Shown piece by piece: positions 33,323-43,401 of a DNA stretch of 64,000 nucleotides. Numbering within the stretch: position 1 is the stretch's first letter; every line of letters starts with the position of its first letter. The stretch is taken from NCBI GenBank assembly GCA_947500445.1, contig CANMSB010000024.1, positions 1 to 64,000 of the forward strand. Direction: 5' to 3'. This DNA comes from an uncultured Flavobacteriaceae bacterium. GTDB lineage: Bacteria > Bacteroidota > Bacteroidia > Flavobacteriales > Flavobacteriaceae. The notes below the pieces were generated by a model. That model made no database searches. It had not been told where the DNA came from and saw only the letters and a list, made by a program, of their open reading frames with translations. A program made the translations under genes and the position numbers.

Positions 33323-34915
33323 TCAGGTAGACAGCTTGGGCCGAAGCCTGAAAAAGTCGGAATAACTTTCTGGATTTTCAACGACTCCCCGCTCCGAAAC
33401 CAGCTTTATGGTAATGTTTCGATTACGTGCCTTCTCACCAAAATCGTCCAGTATTTCAATAATATCGTTATCCAAGTACCGTGTTTTGGTCACGTCCAAT
33501 TCAAGATAGGAATTTTCAGGAAGTTTATCCAGTTCCTTTAATATGGCGCCTTTGTTAAAAAAGGTCACCTCTTCCGCCAAGGTCATTTTTATTCTGCCAT
33601 CGTCGACATCTTCCCCTTCCTTGTGCAAAAAGTGGGAGTTCTGATAGCTTTTGATAAGGATAACGATAATGCCGACGCCCAAACCGAGTCCGATACCTAC
33701 CAATAGATCGGTGAAAATAATACCTACCACCGTAACGATAAAAGGTACGAACTGTTTCCAGCCCATTTTGTACATGGTTTTAAAAAGAACGGGTTTTGCA
33801 AGTTTGTACCCCACAATGAATAGAATGGCGGCAAGTACCGATTTTGGAATTAAATTGAGCACCGCGGGTATGGCCACTACGGAAATCAGTAAAAAGAACC
33901 CATGAACGATGGCACTCATCTTTGTTTTTCCACCGGATTGTACGTTGGCCGAACTACGAACGATAACTTGGGTGATGGGCAGGCCACCGATCATACCGGA
34001 TACGATATTTCCCGCACCTTGTGCCAAAAGCTCCCTGTTCGTGGGTGTTACCCGTTTTTCGGGATCGAGTTTATCGGTTGCTTCCACACAAAGCAAGGTT
34101 TCCAATGAAGCTACTAGGGCAATAGTAAAACCGGTAACCCATACTTCACTTTTTGTAATGGCGCTAAAGTCGGGAAAACTGAACTGGCCTATAAAGCCGT
34201 TAAAGTTTTCGGGTACCGGTACGGCGACCAAATGTTCCTTGGCAAGGGCCAGATCGCCATCTTTGGTCAAAAGGTAAAATATGATTCCGGTCACAACGGC
34301 GACCAAAGGTCCTTGTATCAATTGAAAGATCTTACCTTTTTTAGAGAGTACATTGTTCCATAACAACAAAATCCCCATGGCGATCAAAGCGATAAGTGTG
34401 GCGCCATTATCAAAGTTTCCGCTCAAAAGAGCGTTCAAGGCATTTAGGATTTCCGTAAAGGTGTTTTCCCCATCGATCTGTAAAAAGGCGAAATCCCCTT
34501 CCGGATCTTTATCGAAACCAAAGAAGTATGGAATTTGTTTTAAGATGATGATGATACCGATACCGGTGAGCATCCCCTTGATTACGGAGGATGGGAAATA
34601 ATATCCGATAACCCCTGCTTTCAGGATGCCGAAGGCAATTTGTATGATACCCCCCAAAACCACCGCCACAAGAAAGGGTTCATAACCCAAAGAGCCAATG
34701 GCCGCCAAAACTATGGCAGCTAGGCCGGCGGCGGGACCGCTAACCCCTATATGGGATCCGCTGAGCATACCCACCAAAATACCACCGATGATACCGGCGA
34801 TCAAGCCAGAAAACAAAGGAGCCCCACTGGCCAAGGCAATACCAAGACAAAGTGGTAAGGCAACAAAAAACACGACAATACTTGCCGGTAGATCTTGTTT
34901 TAAATGTTTGAACAT
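33323..34915 (-). CDS. SulP family anion transporter, short form (BicA-like)
   Basis: A 530-residue SulP transporter. Membrane helices fill residues 1 to about 420 (PASIVVFFVALPLCLGIALASG, SGSHIGVSGPAAGLAAIV), followed by a C-terminal STAS domain (LELDVTKTRYLDNDIIEIL). It is upstream of a beta carbonic anhydrase, the arrangement found for several marine bacterial bicarbonate importers of the SulP type. Direct evidence for the substrate is lacking. It is one of two SulP paralogues here that differ clearly in length and sequence. Confidence 0.9.
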   Translation of the reverse strand: MFKHLKQDLPASIVVFFVALPLCLGIALASGAPLFSGLIAGIIGGILVGMLSGSHIGVSGPAAGLAAIVLAAIGSLGYEPFLVAVVLGGIIQIAFGILKAGVIGYYFPSSVIKGMLTGIGIIIILKQIPYFFGFDKDPEGDFAFLQIDGENTFTEILNALNALLSGNFDNGATLIALIAMGILLLWNNVLSKKGKIFQLIQGPLVAVVTGIIFYLLTKDGDLALAKEHLVAVPVPENFNGFIGQFSFPDFSAITKSEVWVTGFTIALVASLETLLCVEATDKLDPEKRVTPTNRELLAQGAGNIVSGMIGGLPITQVIVRSSANVQSGGKTKMSAIVHGFFLLISVVAIPAVLNLIPKSVLAAILFIVGYKLAKPVLFKTMYKMGWKQFVPFIVTVVGIIFTDLLVGIGLGLGVGIIVILIKSYQNSHFLHKEGEDVDDGRIKMTLAEEVTFFNKGAILKELDKLPENSYLELDVTKTRYLDNDIIEILDDFGEKARNRNITIKLVSERGVVENPESYSDFFRLRPKLST

Positions 34916-35178
34916 AGTGCGAAAGTGTTACGCCATACAAAAAACGGTAAGGCTGGTTGTTACGTTAAAAATCATTTTTGTCATTTGCTCTTTACCGTGC
35001 CCCCACGGAGAACAAACAATGGTGTGCTTCGGTATCGGAATAGCCACAATTTAATAACTTCCGATATCGCTAGTCATAAAAATAAAGATAAATATGTTGA
35101 TTTTTTGCATGAACTACAAAACTTGAAAGCACTTCTAGGTAAAGATACTAGTAACACTTTCAATTTTGTTCGGATTTT

Positions 35179-35976
35179 TTAAAAATCTCTAAGCGTTTTG
35201 ATGCTTTTTTTAGGGATCCATCCAGATTTACCATCGGCGATCCGAATTTTGAAGTAGTCGTTATAGGTTTCCAAAATGGACACTTTAGCCCCTTCGTGAA
35301 GTACGAATACTTCCTGTGCCTTTTCATTGGGATCCGACTGAATGCGAACCTCATCGGCGAAAACGATTGCCGGTCGATCGGCCTGCAGATCCTTATATTG
35401 TATATAGGCCATTGTTACGGCAAGGATCGAAAATACCAACATGATCAAACTAAGGATGAAAGCGATGCGTTTTCTAAAGGCAGATCCGAAATAGTAAAAG
35501 GCAATGTAAAAAACGGTAAAAAGAATCATTAAAACTACCGCTGCGTAGGCCCATTGATCGAACGACAGGTAGTTGGTAAACGTTTTATAGAATTTGGAAA
35601 GGCCTACTTCCGGCAGGGGCGTTATGGCATCTAGGGTCATTTTTTGTGCGTAACCCAAATTGTTCTTTATTTCGGGGTCATTGGGCTTTAGCAGGAGCGC
35701 TTTTTCAAAATTATAGATGCTTGGGGCAATTTCATTTTGTTTGTAATGGGCATTGCCCAAATTGTAGTAGAGCTCTGCTGAATGCCTCCCCGATTCCAAA
35801 ATGGATTCATACAGGCGTATCGCCGTCTCAAAGTCACCTTCGTTATATGCGGCGTTAGCACGCTCAAAGGACGATTTTTCCTGACCCCAAGCCCAAAAAC
35901 AGTTCCCTAGGATAAAAAGCAGCAGTAGCTTTTTGATGATATGGCTATATGTTGTTCGCGTTCCAGTCTTTTTCAT
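35179..35976 (-). CDS. batE: BatE: TPR and SH3 domain membrane protein
   Basis: A 265-residue protein read from the ATG at 35976, where a signal peptide begins; the longer frame upstream overlaps batD. After the signal come TPR repeats (ANAAYNEGDFETAIRLYE, YYNLGNAHYKQNEIAPSIYNFE), two membrane helices (about 150-210) and a bacterial SH3 domain (EVFVLHEGAKVSIL, GKSGWIPKKSIKTL). This is the last gene of the Bat operon, whose products form a periplasmic complex linked to stress tolerance in Bacteroides and Leptospira, with the exact role unsettled. Confidence 0.85.
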   Translation of the reverse strand: MKKTGTRTTYSHIIKKLLLLFILGNCFWAWGQEKSSFERANAAYNEGDFETAIRLYESILESGRHSAELYYNLGNAHYKQNEIAPSIYNFEKALLLKPNDPEIKNNLGYAQKMTLDAITPLPEVGLSKFYKTFTNYLSFDQWAYAAVVLMILFTVFYIAFYYFGSAFRKRIAFILSLIMLVFSILAVTMAYIQYKDLQADRPAIVFADEVRIQSDPNEKAQEVFVLHEGAKVSILETYNDYFKIRIADGKSGWIPKKSIKTLRDF

Positions 35977-35992
35977 GTTCCGTACCGTTCTG

Positions 35993-37774
35993 TTACAATT
36001 GCTTGTCCATTGTGGATATGACTTCGCTGGCCAGTTCATAGTCCTGTTTCATTTGCACGTCAGAAAATGGACTGTAACGGGCCATTTCACAGTTTTTCAG
36101 TAGTCCGATAAAGCCGTTATTGGTTTCCATGTCCACTTGCCGCTCTTCCAAAAGGGATGCGATCTTATCTTTGCTAAAATCGGAGGTCTCTATTTTTAGT
36201 TTGGCCTTCAAATAGTTGTGCAAGGCTTTTTCCAAAGCAATGTAGAACTCCTCTTTGTTCCCCAAGGTCTTTTTGGCGGTAGAAAGATATTTTCTGGCCA
36301 ACCGGTTCGCCTTTTTCACCCTGTTTCCGCTTACATCACCATCTAAGGCCCGTTTCTTTTTCAATACCAAAATGGCGAGAGGAATTAACAAAAGTGGAAG
36401 TAGCCACCATAACCAAAAATATGTAGAGCCGAAAAAATGATCGGTGCCTATGGGAACAAGATTGGGGTTCAGTTTTATAAAATTGAATTGATTTCCCGTG
36501 GCCGTTACCACCTGCTTGTTGTTGGAGGGTACTGCGGTATTGCCGGCCGAACTGCTAGTCGGCCCGGAAATTACGTTCACCACAATTTCATCGCTATCGA
36601 TGGTGGTATATTTTTGTGTTTTTGGATTGAAGTAGCTAAAGGATATTGGTGGAATGGGATATTTCCCCTTAAAGGATGGGACAATAGTATAGTTGTTGCT
36701 CACCTTTCCCTGTGAACCCGAAAGGGTAGTGCGAACGTTTTCCTCGAACTCCGGTTCGTATACTTCCAATGAACTTGGGATACTCGGTTCGGGAAGTTGA
36801 AACAATTTTAGGTTTCCCTTGCCTTCTACGGCCACTATGGCCTGTAACGATTCGCTTGCATTAAGATTGGTTTTGCTGGTAGTTACGGAAAAATCAAAAT
36901 CGCCTACCGCGCCCCTAAAATTGGCGGGCTTCCCTTCTTCGGGCAGTGCTTTTACGTTTAGGGTGCGCTTTCCGGCAGAAACGGTTTTGTTGGTGGAAGC
37001 ATATACCGCTCTTCCAAAAAAATCGCGCCTGCTGGTGGGCACATCAACGGTAACCTCCAACGAAAGCGGTTCAATCTCCAATTTCCCCGAGCGTTGGGGG
37101 TAGAGCACCACACGTTTTAAAATGACATAGCGGTATGGTTTTCCACGGTACGACCCGTTTTGTGCGTTGAGTCGGGTAACGGGAATGTCCTGACTCCAAA
37201 AGTTATTGTATTTCGGATTGTCCAAAGGACGATAGTTGGACACACTTATGGTAGGGCTCACATACAACTTATACACGACGCTTACCGCCTCGTTCAAATA
37301 GGGGGCGTTTTTAGAAACTTCGGCCACCAAATGCAAGCTTTCATCGGCAACATCATCTACCGTCATTTGATCGCTCGGCTTATCTACGGCAGCGCCTACC
37401 GTTATCTTTTTTGGACTCGATTTATACGTTTTGCCACCGATTGTTATGGAGGCCTGACCGATCGTGAACGTACCCCTCGCAGTCGGACTCAAGGTATACG
37501 AATACGTTTTTGAAAAACTACGGACCCCATTGATCCATGAAGAGCTGATGGCCTGGGAAGGGCCCATAAGTACCTTGAAGCCATTGAAATCGGGGGCGGT
37601 AAAGTTATCACCGTCCTTATTCATTTTAAAGTCGACCCTGAGGCGCTCGTTGATGCCCAGCTTGGATTTGCTCAGGTTCATCTCGAACGTTACGCCACCA
37701 TCCTCGCCCTGGCCGCTTAGGGTATTAAAGCAGACGAACAGTGCCAATAACGGTATGTATTTTTTGAAAACCAT
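35993..37774 (-). CDS. batD: BatD: membrane-anchored periplasmic protein
   Basis: A 593-residue protein. I use the ATG at 37774, five bases after the batC stop; a TTG twelve bases upstream would overlap batC. A signal peptide (ending LSGQ) is followed by several immunoglobulin-like beta domains typical of BatD (VTFEMNLSKSKLGINERLRVDF, VYKLYVSPTISVSNYRPL). One membrane helix near 425-450 (WLWWLLPLLLIPLAILVL) and a cytoplasmic helical tail follow. Probably a scaffold of the Bat complex. Confidence 0.85.
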   Translation of the reverse strand: MVFKKYIPLLALFVCFNTLSGQGEDGGVTFEMNLSKSKLGINERLRVDFKMNKDGDNFTAPDFNGFKVLMGPSQAISSSWINGVRSFSKTYSYTLSPTARGTFTIGQASITIGGKTYKSSPKKITVGAAVDKPSDQMTVDDVADESLHLVAEVSKNAPYLNEAVSVVYKLYVSPTISVSNYRPLDNPKYNNFWSQDIPVTRLNAQNGSYRGKPYRYVILKRVVLYPQRSGKLEIEPLSLEVTVDVPTSRRDFFGRAVYASTNKTVSAGKRTLNVKALPEEGKPANFRGAVGDFDFSVTTSKTNLNASESLQAIVAVEGKGNLKLFQLPEPSIPSSLEVYEPEFEENVRTTLSGSQGKVSNNYTIVPSFKGKYPIPPISFSYFNPKTQKYTTIDSDEIVVNVISGPTSSSAGNTAVPSNNKQVVTATGNQFNFIKLNPNLVPIGTDHFFGSTYFWLWWLLPLLLIPLAILVLKKKRALDGDVSGNRVKKANRLARKYLSTAKKTLGNKEEFYIALEKALHNYLKAKLKIETSDFSKDKIASLLEERQVDMETNNGFIGLLKNCEMARYSPFSDVQMKQDYELASEVISTMDKQL

Positions 37775-37779
37775 CACGA

Positions 37780-38706
37780 TTACCAATCTTTCTCGTTTTT
37801 GACCTTGACCCCCTTCACCTTTTTGGCATCAATTTTTTCCTGTACCTTTTTTTCTTCCTGTTGCATGGCGTCGAGCAAATTTTGTATCTGCTGTTTGCTC
37901 AATTGATTGGGCCGTCGTTGTTGGGGTTTTTGCTCGTTATCCCCATTTTCGTTGGGTTTTTTTTGCTGTTGTTCTTTGTCCTTTCCCTCACCTTCCTTAT
38001 CGTCTTTTTTATCATCTTCCTTTTTATCCCCTTCGTCGCCTTCCTTGTTCTGGTCTTGCTTGTCCTCCTTGTTATCGCCGTCCTTTTTGTCTTTGTCCTT
38101 TTTGTCTTTGTCCTCGTTCTGGTCCTTATTGTCCTTATTTTGGTCGTTCTTGTTTTCTTGTTCTTCCTTTTTGAGCATTTCCTTTGCCAAGGCAAGGTTG
38201 TATCGTGTTTCTTCGTCTTTGGGGTCGTTCCTTAAGGCTTCCTTATAGGCCTCTACCGCTTTTTGATATTCTTTTCTTTTCATAAAAACATTGCCCATAT
38301 TGTGGTAGGCCTTATGCTTTTGATCTTTTTGATCTGCCGTTTCCCCTGCCTCTTTAAAGCGACCAAATGCTTCGCTATAGGTAGCGTTGTTGTAATGGGC
38401 ATTTCCTAAATTGAAGGGTGCCGCAACGTTTTTATCGCTTTTCGAGATTGCTTTACGATAAGCTACCTCGGCTTCTACATAATTGTTTTCGGACAGGTTC
38501 TTGTTGCCCGTCCAAGTTAGGTTTTTGGATTCTTTTAATGCTTCGAGCCTTTCCTGTTCCTCATTATCCTGGGCAGCTACCACAAAGGATGCTACAAAAA
38601 AGAAATAGGTGAGATATGATCTTATACGAACATGTCCCGGTTTTTCAGAACGGAAAAAGCCATCGATGGGGTACCGTTGCGCTGCTATGGGTCTTTTACT
38701 GTTCAT
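37780..38706 (-). CDS. batC: BatC: TPR protein with highly charged tail
   Basis: A 308-residue protein with a signal-anchor (SYLTYFFFVASFVVAAQ near residues 30-46), TPR repeats (about 65-165: PFNLGNAHYNNATYSEAFGRF, AYHNMGNVFMKRKEYQKAVE), then about 80 residues almost entirely of K, D, E, Q and N, and a coiled C-terminus. The low-complexity tail is probably disordered and may recruit charged partners. The ATG at 38706 leaves a cytoplasmic N-terminal extension of 25 residues before a GTG that would also fit. Confidence 0.83.
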   Translation of the reverse strand: MNSKRPIAAQRYPIDGFFRSEKPGHVRIRSYLTYFFFVASFVVAAQDNEEQERLEALKESKNLTWTGNKNLSENNYVEAEVAYRKAISKSDKNVAAPFNLGNAHYNNATYSEAFGRFKEAGETADQKDQKHKAYHNMGNVFMKRKEYQKAVEAYKEALRNDPKDEETRYNLALAKEMLKKEEQENKNDQNKDNKDQNEDKDKKDKDKKDGDNKEDKQDQNKEGDEGDKKEDDKKDDKEGEGKDKEQQQKKPNENGDNEQKPQQRRPNQLSKQQIQNLLDAMQQEEKKVQEKIDAKKVKGVKVKNEKDW

Positions 38707-38743
38707 AATTCGCTGTTATACGTTAAAAATCGTTTTTTGTTTC

Positions 38744-39793
38744 CTACTGGCGCTTTGGGCTATCGTTGAAAAGGTTCAGGCGTCGGAGCCAGGTGGTTTT
38801 TTTGTCCAGCACAAAAATATCCAAGAAAAACAATAGTAGTGCCACACCCAAAAACCACTGAAACTGGTCTTTGAATTCGGCAAATTGTTTTGCTTCGAAC
38901 TCCTTCTTGTCCATCTGCAATAACTGTTCCTTTATGTATGCCACTGCCGCATCGGTATTGGCCCCGTCAATATATTCCCCGTTGCCTTCCTCGGCAATAT
39001 CGGTCAATACCGATTCGTTGAGCTTGGTAATGACCACTTCGCCCTGCGAGTCTTTTTTCAACCGTTCGACTACTCCGTTTCTTTTAATGGGAATCGGTGC
39101 GCCCTTGGGTTTCCCAACCCCGATGGTATAAATTCGGATTCCTTCTTCCACGGTACGTTCAACGGCCTCCAAGGTCGCGTTTGCAGAATGGTCCTCGCCA
39201 TCACTGATAATGAACAATACCCTATTGGTCTGTTCCTCATCGTCATAATAGGTGGCCGCAAGGTCTAAGGCCTGATCGATCGCCGTACCTTGAGAGGTAA
39301 GCATATCGGTATTCATGCTCTGTAGGAACATTTTTGCCGCACCGTAGTCCGTGGTAATGGGAAGCTGCGGATAGGCCTGCCCGGCATAGGCAATGATGCC
39401 GATACGGTCACTGGCCAATTGGTTTACGATTTCCGATACCAAACGTTTTGCTTTTTCCAGCCTGTTCGGGGCGATATCCTCGGCCAACATGCTTTTGGAG
39501 ACGTCCACCGCAAAAACGATATCGACACCCTCCCGTTTCACCGTTTCGAGTTTGGTGCCCATTTTTGGATTTACGAGCCCCATGATCAAAAAGGCCAATC
39601 CCGTTAAAAAGAGCAGTAATTTTAAGGTCGCCTTAAAACGGGACTTATTGGGGACCAGTTTTTTGAACAGACCGGTGTCGGCAAATTGGTTTTGGGTGCG
39701 TTTTTTCCAAATTTGTAGCAGGACAAAAACGATGGCCACAACCGGAATCACGGCCAAAAGGTAAGAGTATATTTTCTCGTCGAGCTGAATCAT
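38744..39793 (-). CDS. batB: BatB: VWA domain membrane protein
   Basis: A 349-residue protein with two N-terminal membrane helices, a von Willebrand factor A domain with the metal-binding MIDAS motif FAVDVSKSMLAEDI (DxSxS) at about 95-105, and a final membrane helix near 315-335 (QWFLGVALLLFFLDIFVL). Its start overlaps the batA stop by four bases. BatA and BatB are paralogues. Confidence 0.9.
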   Translation of the reverse strand: MIQLDEKIYSYLLAVIPVVAIVFVLLQIWKKRTQNQFADTGLFKKLVPNKSRFKATLKLLLFLTGLAFLIMGLVNPKMGTKLETVKREGVDIVFAVDVSKSMLAEDIAPNRLEKAKRLVSEIVNQLASDRIGIIAYAGQAYPQLPITTDYGAAKMFLQSMNTDMLTSQGTAIDQALDLAATYYDDEEQTNRVLFIISDGEDHSANATLEAVERTVEEGIRIYTIGVGKPKGAPIPIKRNGVVERLKKDSQGEVVITKLNESVLTDIAEEGNGEYIDGANTDAAVAYIKEQLLQMDKKEFEAKQFAEFKDQFQWFLGVALLLFFLDIFVLDKKTTWLRRLNLFNDSPKRQ

Positions 39794-40788
39794 ATAAAAC
39801 TTCTAAACAGGGTATTTCTCAAAAGCCACTCAAACAACAACAAGGCGCCTGCCAACAAAATCCATGGGCGAAACTTTTCTTCGTACTTGTAGTATTTGAA
39901 CTCCTCTATTTCGGTTTTTTCCAATTTGTTGATCTCATCATATATTTCTTCCAACTTTTCATTATTGGTCGCACGAAAATATTTTCCTCCGGTAGATTTG
40001 GCGATATCCTTCAACAGTTTTTCGTCAATTTCCACTTGTCGCATGCCATAGCGAAAGGTGCCATCTGGCTTATAGGCAATGGGCGATAGGGCGTTCCCGT
40101 TGGTTCCCAGGCCTATGGTGTAGGTTTTAATGTCGTACTCCAATGCCAGTTCGGCGGCCGTCTGCGGTTCTATAAATCCGGAATTGTTCACGCCATCGGT
40201 CAGCAAAATAATGATTTTACTGATGGCCTTGCTCTCTTTCAACCGGTTTACGGAAGTAGCCAACCCCATACCAATGGCCGTACCGTCGTTCAACTGGCCG
40301 TAGGTAATTTCCTTTAAGGAATTCAATACAATGGTCTTGTCACTGGTAATCGGGGTTTTGGTATACCCTTCACCGGCATAGGCCACTAGGCCGATACGGT
40401 CGTTCGGACGTTTTTTTATGAAATCACCGGCCACTTTTTTAAGGGCTCTAAGCCGATTGGGCTTGAGGTCGCGGGCGAGCATGCTCGACGATACGTCGAT
40501 TGCCATTACAATGTCGATTCCCTTGGTGGTCTTGGTACGGGTAGAAATATCTTCGGTCTGCGGCCGCGCCATGGCAACTATGATGGCCGCCAATGCCGTA
40601 AGGCGCAACAACAGGAGCGCCGGCTTCAACCGCGAAAGGATACTCTGTTTTCCAAAACCCTGAATACTGGAAATACGAAGGGAAGCGGTCTGCTCCTTTC
40701 GTTTGAACACATACCATGCAACGGCCAATGGAAGCAGTAGGAGCAACCAAAAAAATTCGGGATTTGCAAATTCGACCTTGTCCAGCAT
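39790..40788 (-). CDS. batA: BatA: VWA domain membrane protein
   Basis: A 332-residue protein of the same plan as BatB: N-terminal helices (FFWLLLLLPLAVAWYVF and LLLRLTALAAIIVAM), a VWA domain with MIDAS motif MAIDVSSSMLARDL and LLTDGVNNSG, and a C-terminal membrane helix (WILLAGALLLFEWLL). It abuts the upstream gene with no gap and overlaps batB. The operon probably makes one mRNA from moxR to batE. Confidence 0.9.
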   Translation of the reverse strand: MLDKVEFANPEFFWLLLLLPLAVAWYVFKRKEQTASLRISSIQGFGKQSILSRLKPALLLLRLTALAAIIVAMARPQTEDISTRTKTTKGIDIVMAIDVSSSMLARDLKPNRLRALKKVAGDFIKKRPNDRIGLVAYAGEGYTKTPITSDKTIVLNSLKEITYGQLNDGTAIGMGLATSVNRLKESKAISKIIILLTDGVNNSGFIEPQTAAELALEYDIKTYTIGLGTNGNALSPIAYKPDGTFRYGMRQVEIDEKLLKDIAKSTGGKYFRATNNEKLEEIYDEINKLEKTEIEEFKYYKYEEKFRPWILLAGALLLFEWLLRNTLFRSFI

Positions 40789-42447
40789 TTAAATTTCCGT
40801 TTTTACTTCTATGGTTTTTAAAATGCGATCTATAATTTCTTGTGCGTACGAATCCTCTTTGCGCCACGTTAGGGCCACTTGTTGTTGAAACGCTGCTCCT
40901 CCAAAACAGAGCACTACATATTTTCCGGCGACAAGTTCTTCGCTTCCCTTCATCGGGAATTTTCCGCTACCATATACCTTTACCCCCGGTACTCCGCTCA
41001 GGGTTTTAAACTCCTCTTGTTTGGTAATGATGTTTTTCGTGCCTTGGGACTCCAATTCCTTTAAATACTTTTCAATTGCGGCGTCGTGCTTGAGTTCCTT
41101 TTCCTTTACGCCGATTACGGAAGAGGCCGCAATGCTGAACAGCGTTTCGGGGTGTTCGTACCGAAAAGCGGTAAGTTCGGAAACCGTCTCCTTTTCTTCG
41201 GTGGACAAGGTAAGCTGTTGCCTTCTCAGTACCACGGGCGTTTCCAATGTTATGGGCGGATAGCCATAAGAACTGGTCACCCACTCGGTATGCAGTAATT
41301 TTCGGGTCGGGTGGCCTGATATGGTATCCTTTACATTTGAAAATCCATAATACCAGGTTGCGGCCGCTCCCCCCAACAGCAAGAGTCCTACTACGCTTGC
41401 ACAGGCGATGATTATTTTCCGACGTTGTTGTTTTTGTGCTAGGGCCTCCTGAAATTCGGCCTGTTCCATAAGTTCTTCCTCCGTAGGCTCCGGAAGCGCC
41501 TCGTGTGTTTTTATAACGATTTCTTCAATGGCCTTTCGATCTTGTTCCGCAACGCTTGTCAATGGTTTCGATTTGGCAAATTTTACCAGATCTGCGGTTT
41601 TCAAGATATTTTTGAACTGGCTCAAGGTGTGGTCGTCCAGTTTTAGTTCGCCGGCATCCTTTAAAAGCTCGAGTTTCTCGATCAGTTCGTCAGTGGTGCT
41701 TTCCAATGCCGATACGTGAACATCCTCCTCCAAATACGAACGTACGATATCGGTAAGTTCCGAATAGTATTGTTTGTATTCGTCCTGAATGAGGTATCTG
41801 GAGTTCTCCAGCTGTTTGAGCTCTAGCAGCGCACGGTCATAGGGCGGCAACAGGGCCGTTTTTTCTTCTTCCGTAAGCGGCTTTTTACGGAATAGGAACC
41901 AATACAGGATACCCGAGATGATCGCTAAGGCGAGAAGGATTCCCAAAATAATTTTCCAAAGGATTCCCGTACTTTTCTTTACCTCCATCAATGGCTTGAT
42001 GTCGTACAATTTTTGCTTTAGGGTGTCCACGGGAACAGTAGCTACCGCGATCTGTAGCGAATCGGTAAAATAACCTTGTCCGTTTATTTCGATCCGTTGC
42101 GGCGGAAGTTTGTACATCCCCGAATCGAACTGCGTTAGCGCATAGGTCTTTTGGAGCTGTAAACGACTTTTTTTTCTAGTGGTATCCGTTTCAAAGGCTT
42201 CAACGGTTTCTAAGGGCGAAAAAGTTTGCCCTTCCGGAAAGATGACCTGGTCGGTACTATCGACCTCTACCTGTACTTTCCATAAAACCTGTTCCCCGAT
42301 TTTTATGAAAGTAGTATCAACAGTAGTGCTTATTTTAGGTTTTTGCTGGGCTCGGATGGCAGTAAGTGTCAGAAACAAAAAGACGACCGAAAACAAGCAG
42401 CGCGTTCTCGATAAGGAATTTTTATATCGGCTCTTCGAATCGTTCAT
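40789..42447 (-). CDS. Bat operon membrane protein with two helices, BatD-like N-terminus
   Basis: A 552-residue protein. A signal peptide (ending RAQQ) precedes a periplasmic beta domain of about 120 residues that resembles the start of BatD. A membrane helix follows (IILGILLALAIISGILYWFLF, about 165-187), then a cytoplasmic acidic helical region, a second helix (IIIACASVVGLLLLGGAAATWYY, about 345-368) and a C-terminal domain of about 180 residues. It lies between DUF58 and batA, with a 1-bp gap to the former and none to the latter, so it is an integral part of the operon. Exact function unknown. Confidence 0.75.
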   Translation of the reverse strand: MNDSKSRYKNSLSRTRCLFSVVFLFLTLTAIRAQQKPKISTTVDTTFIKIGEQVLWKVQVEVDSTDQVIFPEGQTFSPLETVEAFETDTTRKKSRLQLQKTYALTQFDSGMYKLPPQRIEINGQGYFTDSLQIAVATVPVDTLKQKLYDIKPLMEVKKSTGILWKIILGILLALAIISGILYWFLFRKKPLTEEEKTALLPPYDRALLELKQLENSRYLIQDEYKQYYSELTDIVRSYLEEDVHVSALESTTDELIEKLELLKDAGELKLDDHTLSQFKNILKTADLVKFAKSKPLTSVAEQDRKAIEEIVIKTHEALPEPTEEELMEQAEFQEALAQKQQRRKIIIACASVVGLLLLGGAAATWYYGFSNVKDTISGHPTRKLLHTEWVTSSYGYPPITLETPVVLRRQQLTLSTEEKETVSELTAFRYEHPETLFSIAASSVIGVKEKELKHDAAIEKYLKELESQGTKNIITKQEEFKTLSGVPGVKVYGSGKFPMKGSEELVAGKYVVLCFGGAAFQQQVALTWRKEDSYAQEIIDRILKTIEVKTEI

Positions 42448-42448
42448 T

Positions 42449-43315
42449 TTACCCTCTTCTTTTAAAGTAACCCAATAGTTTTTTCACATAACTTTCATCC
42501 ACGCGACAACTTAGGGTACCACAGCCCGACTTGGTGAAGGTATTCATAAAATAAGCTTCTCTTTCCTTATAATGGGTTTCATAGGACTGGCGTACTTTTT
42601 TGGAACCGGTGTTGACCAGTCCGACCGTTCCGGTTTCGACGTCCTGCATTTGTACGAGCCCTAAATTTGGAATACGTTCTTCCCGTTGGTCATAAATGCG
42701 TATGCCCGTAACATCATGCTTATTGCCCGCTATTTTCAGGGTTTTTTCATAGGCTTCGGATATAAAATCGGAGAGAATAAATACGATCGCCTTTTTTTTC
42801 ATTACACTGCTCAAGAACTTTAAGGCTTCAGAGATATCGGTTCTATTGCTCTTCGGACGAAATTCCAACAACTCCCTGATGATGCGCAACACATGACTTT
42901 TTCCCTTTTTTGGCGGGATGTACAGTTCCACGGTATCGGAAAACAACATCACTCCGGCCTTATCGTTATTTTGAAGGGCGGAAAATGCAAGCGTTGCCGC
43001 AATTTCTGTGATGATCTCTTTTTTGAATTGGTTGGTGGTGCCAAAGAGTTCGGAGCCACTTACATCGATCATGAGCATCATGGTGAGTTCCCTTTCCTCC
43101 TCGAAAACCTTTATATAAGGTTCGTTGTAGCGGGCGGTAACGTTCCAATCGATGTTCCGAACATCGTCCCCGAACTGGTACTGTCGTACCTCACTGAACG
43201 TCATCCCCCTACCCTTGAATGTAGAATGGTATTCCCCACCGAATATATGGTCGGAGAGACGTCGTGTCTTTATTTCAATTTTACGTACTTTTTTTAGTAG
43301 TTCTTTAGTATCCAT
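42449..43315 (-). CDS. DUF58 domain protein of the Bat operon
   Basis: A 288-residue DUF58 protein with the family block GDDVRNIDWNVTARYNEPY followed by a VWA-like strand LMIDVSGSELFG. DUF58 proteins travel with MoxR ATPases and are thought to be their targets or partners. No membrane helix is seen. It lies between moxR (86 bp upstream) and the two-helix protein gene. Confidence 0.9.
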   Translation of the reverse strand: MDTKELLKKVRKIEIKTRRLSDHIFGGEYHSTFKGRGMTFSEVRQYQFGDDVRNIDWNVTARYNEPYIKVFEEERELTMMLMIDVSGSELFGTTNQFKKEIITEIAATLAFSALQNNDKAGVMLFSDTVELYIPPKKGKSHVLRIIRELLEFRPKSNRTDISEALKFLSSVMKKKAIVFILSDFISEAYEKTLKIAGNKHDVTGIRIYDQREERIPNLGLVQMQDVETGTVGLVNTGSKKVRQSYETHYKEREAYFMNTFTKSGCGTLSCRVDESYVKKLLGYFKRRG

Positions 43316-43401
43316 CTTCTCAGGGGGGCAGTTTTCAAGGTAGGCCGGTTATCGGCACTACCGATGTCTTTAACTGTTACCGATAACGGTCTTGGTCCCA
43401 T

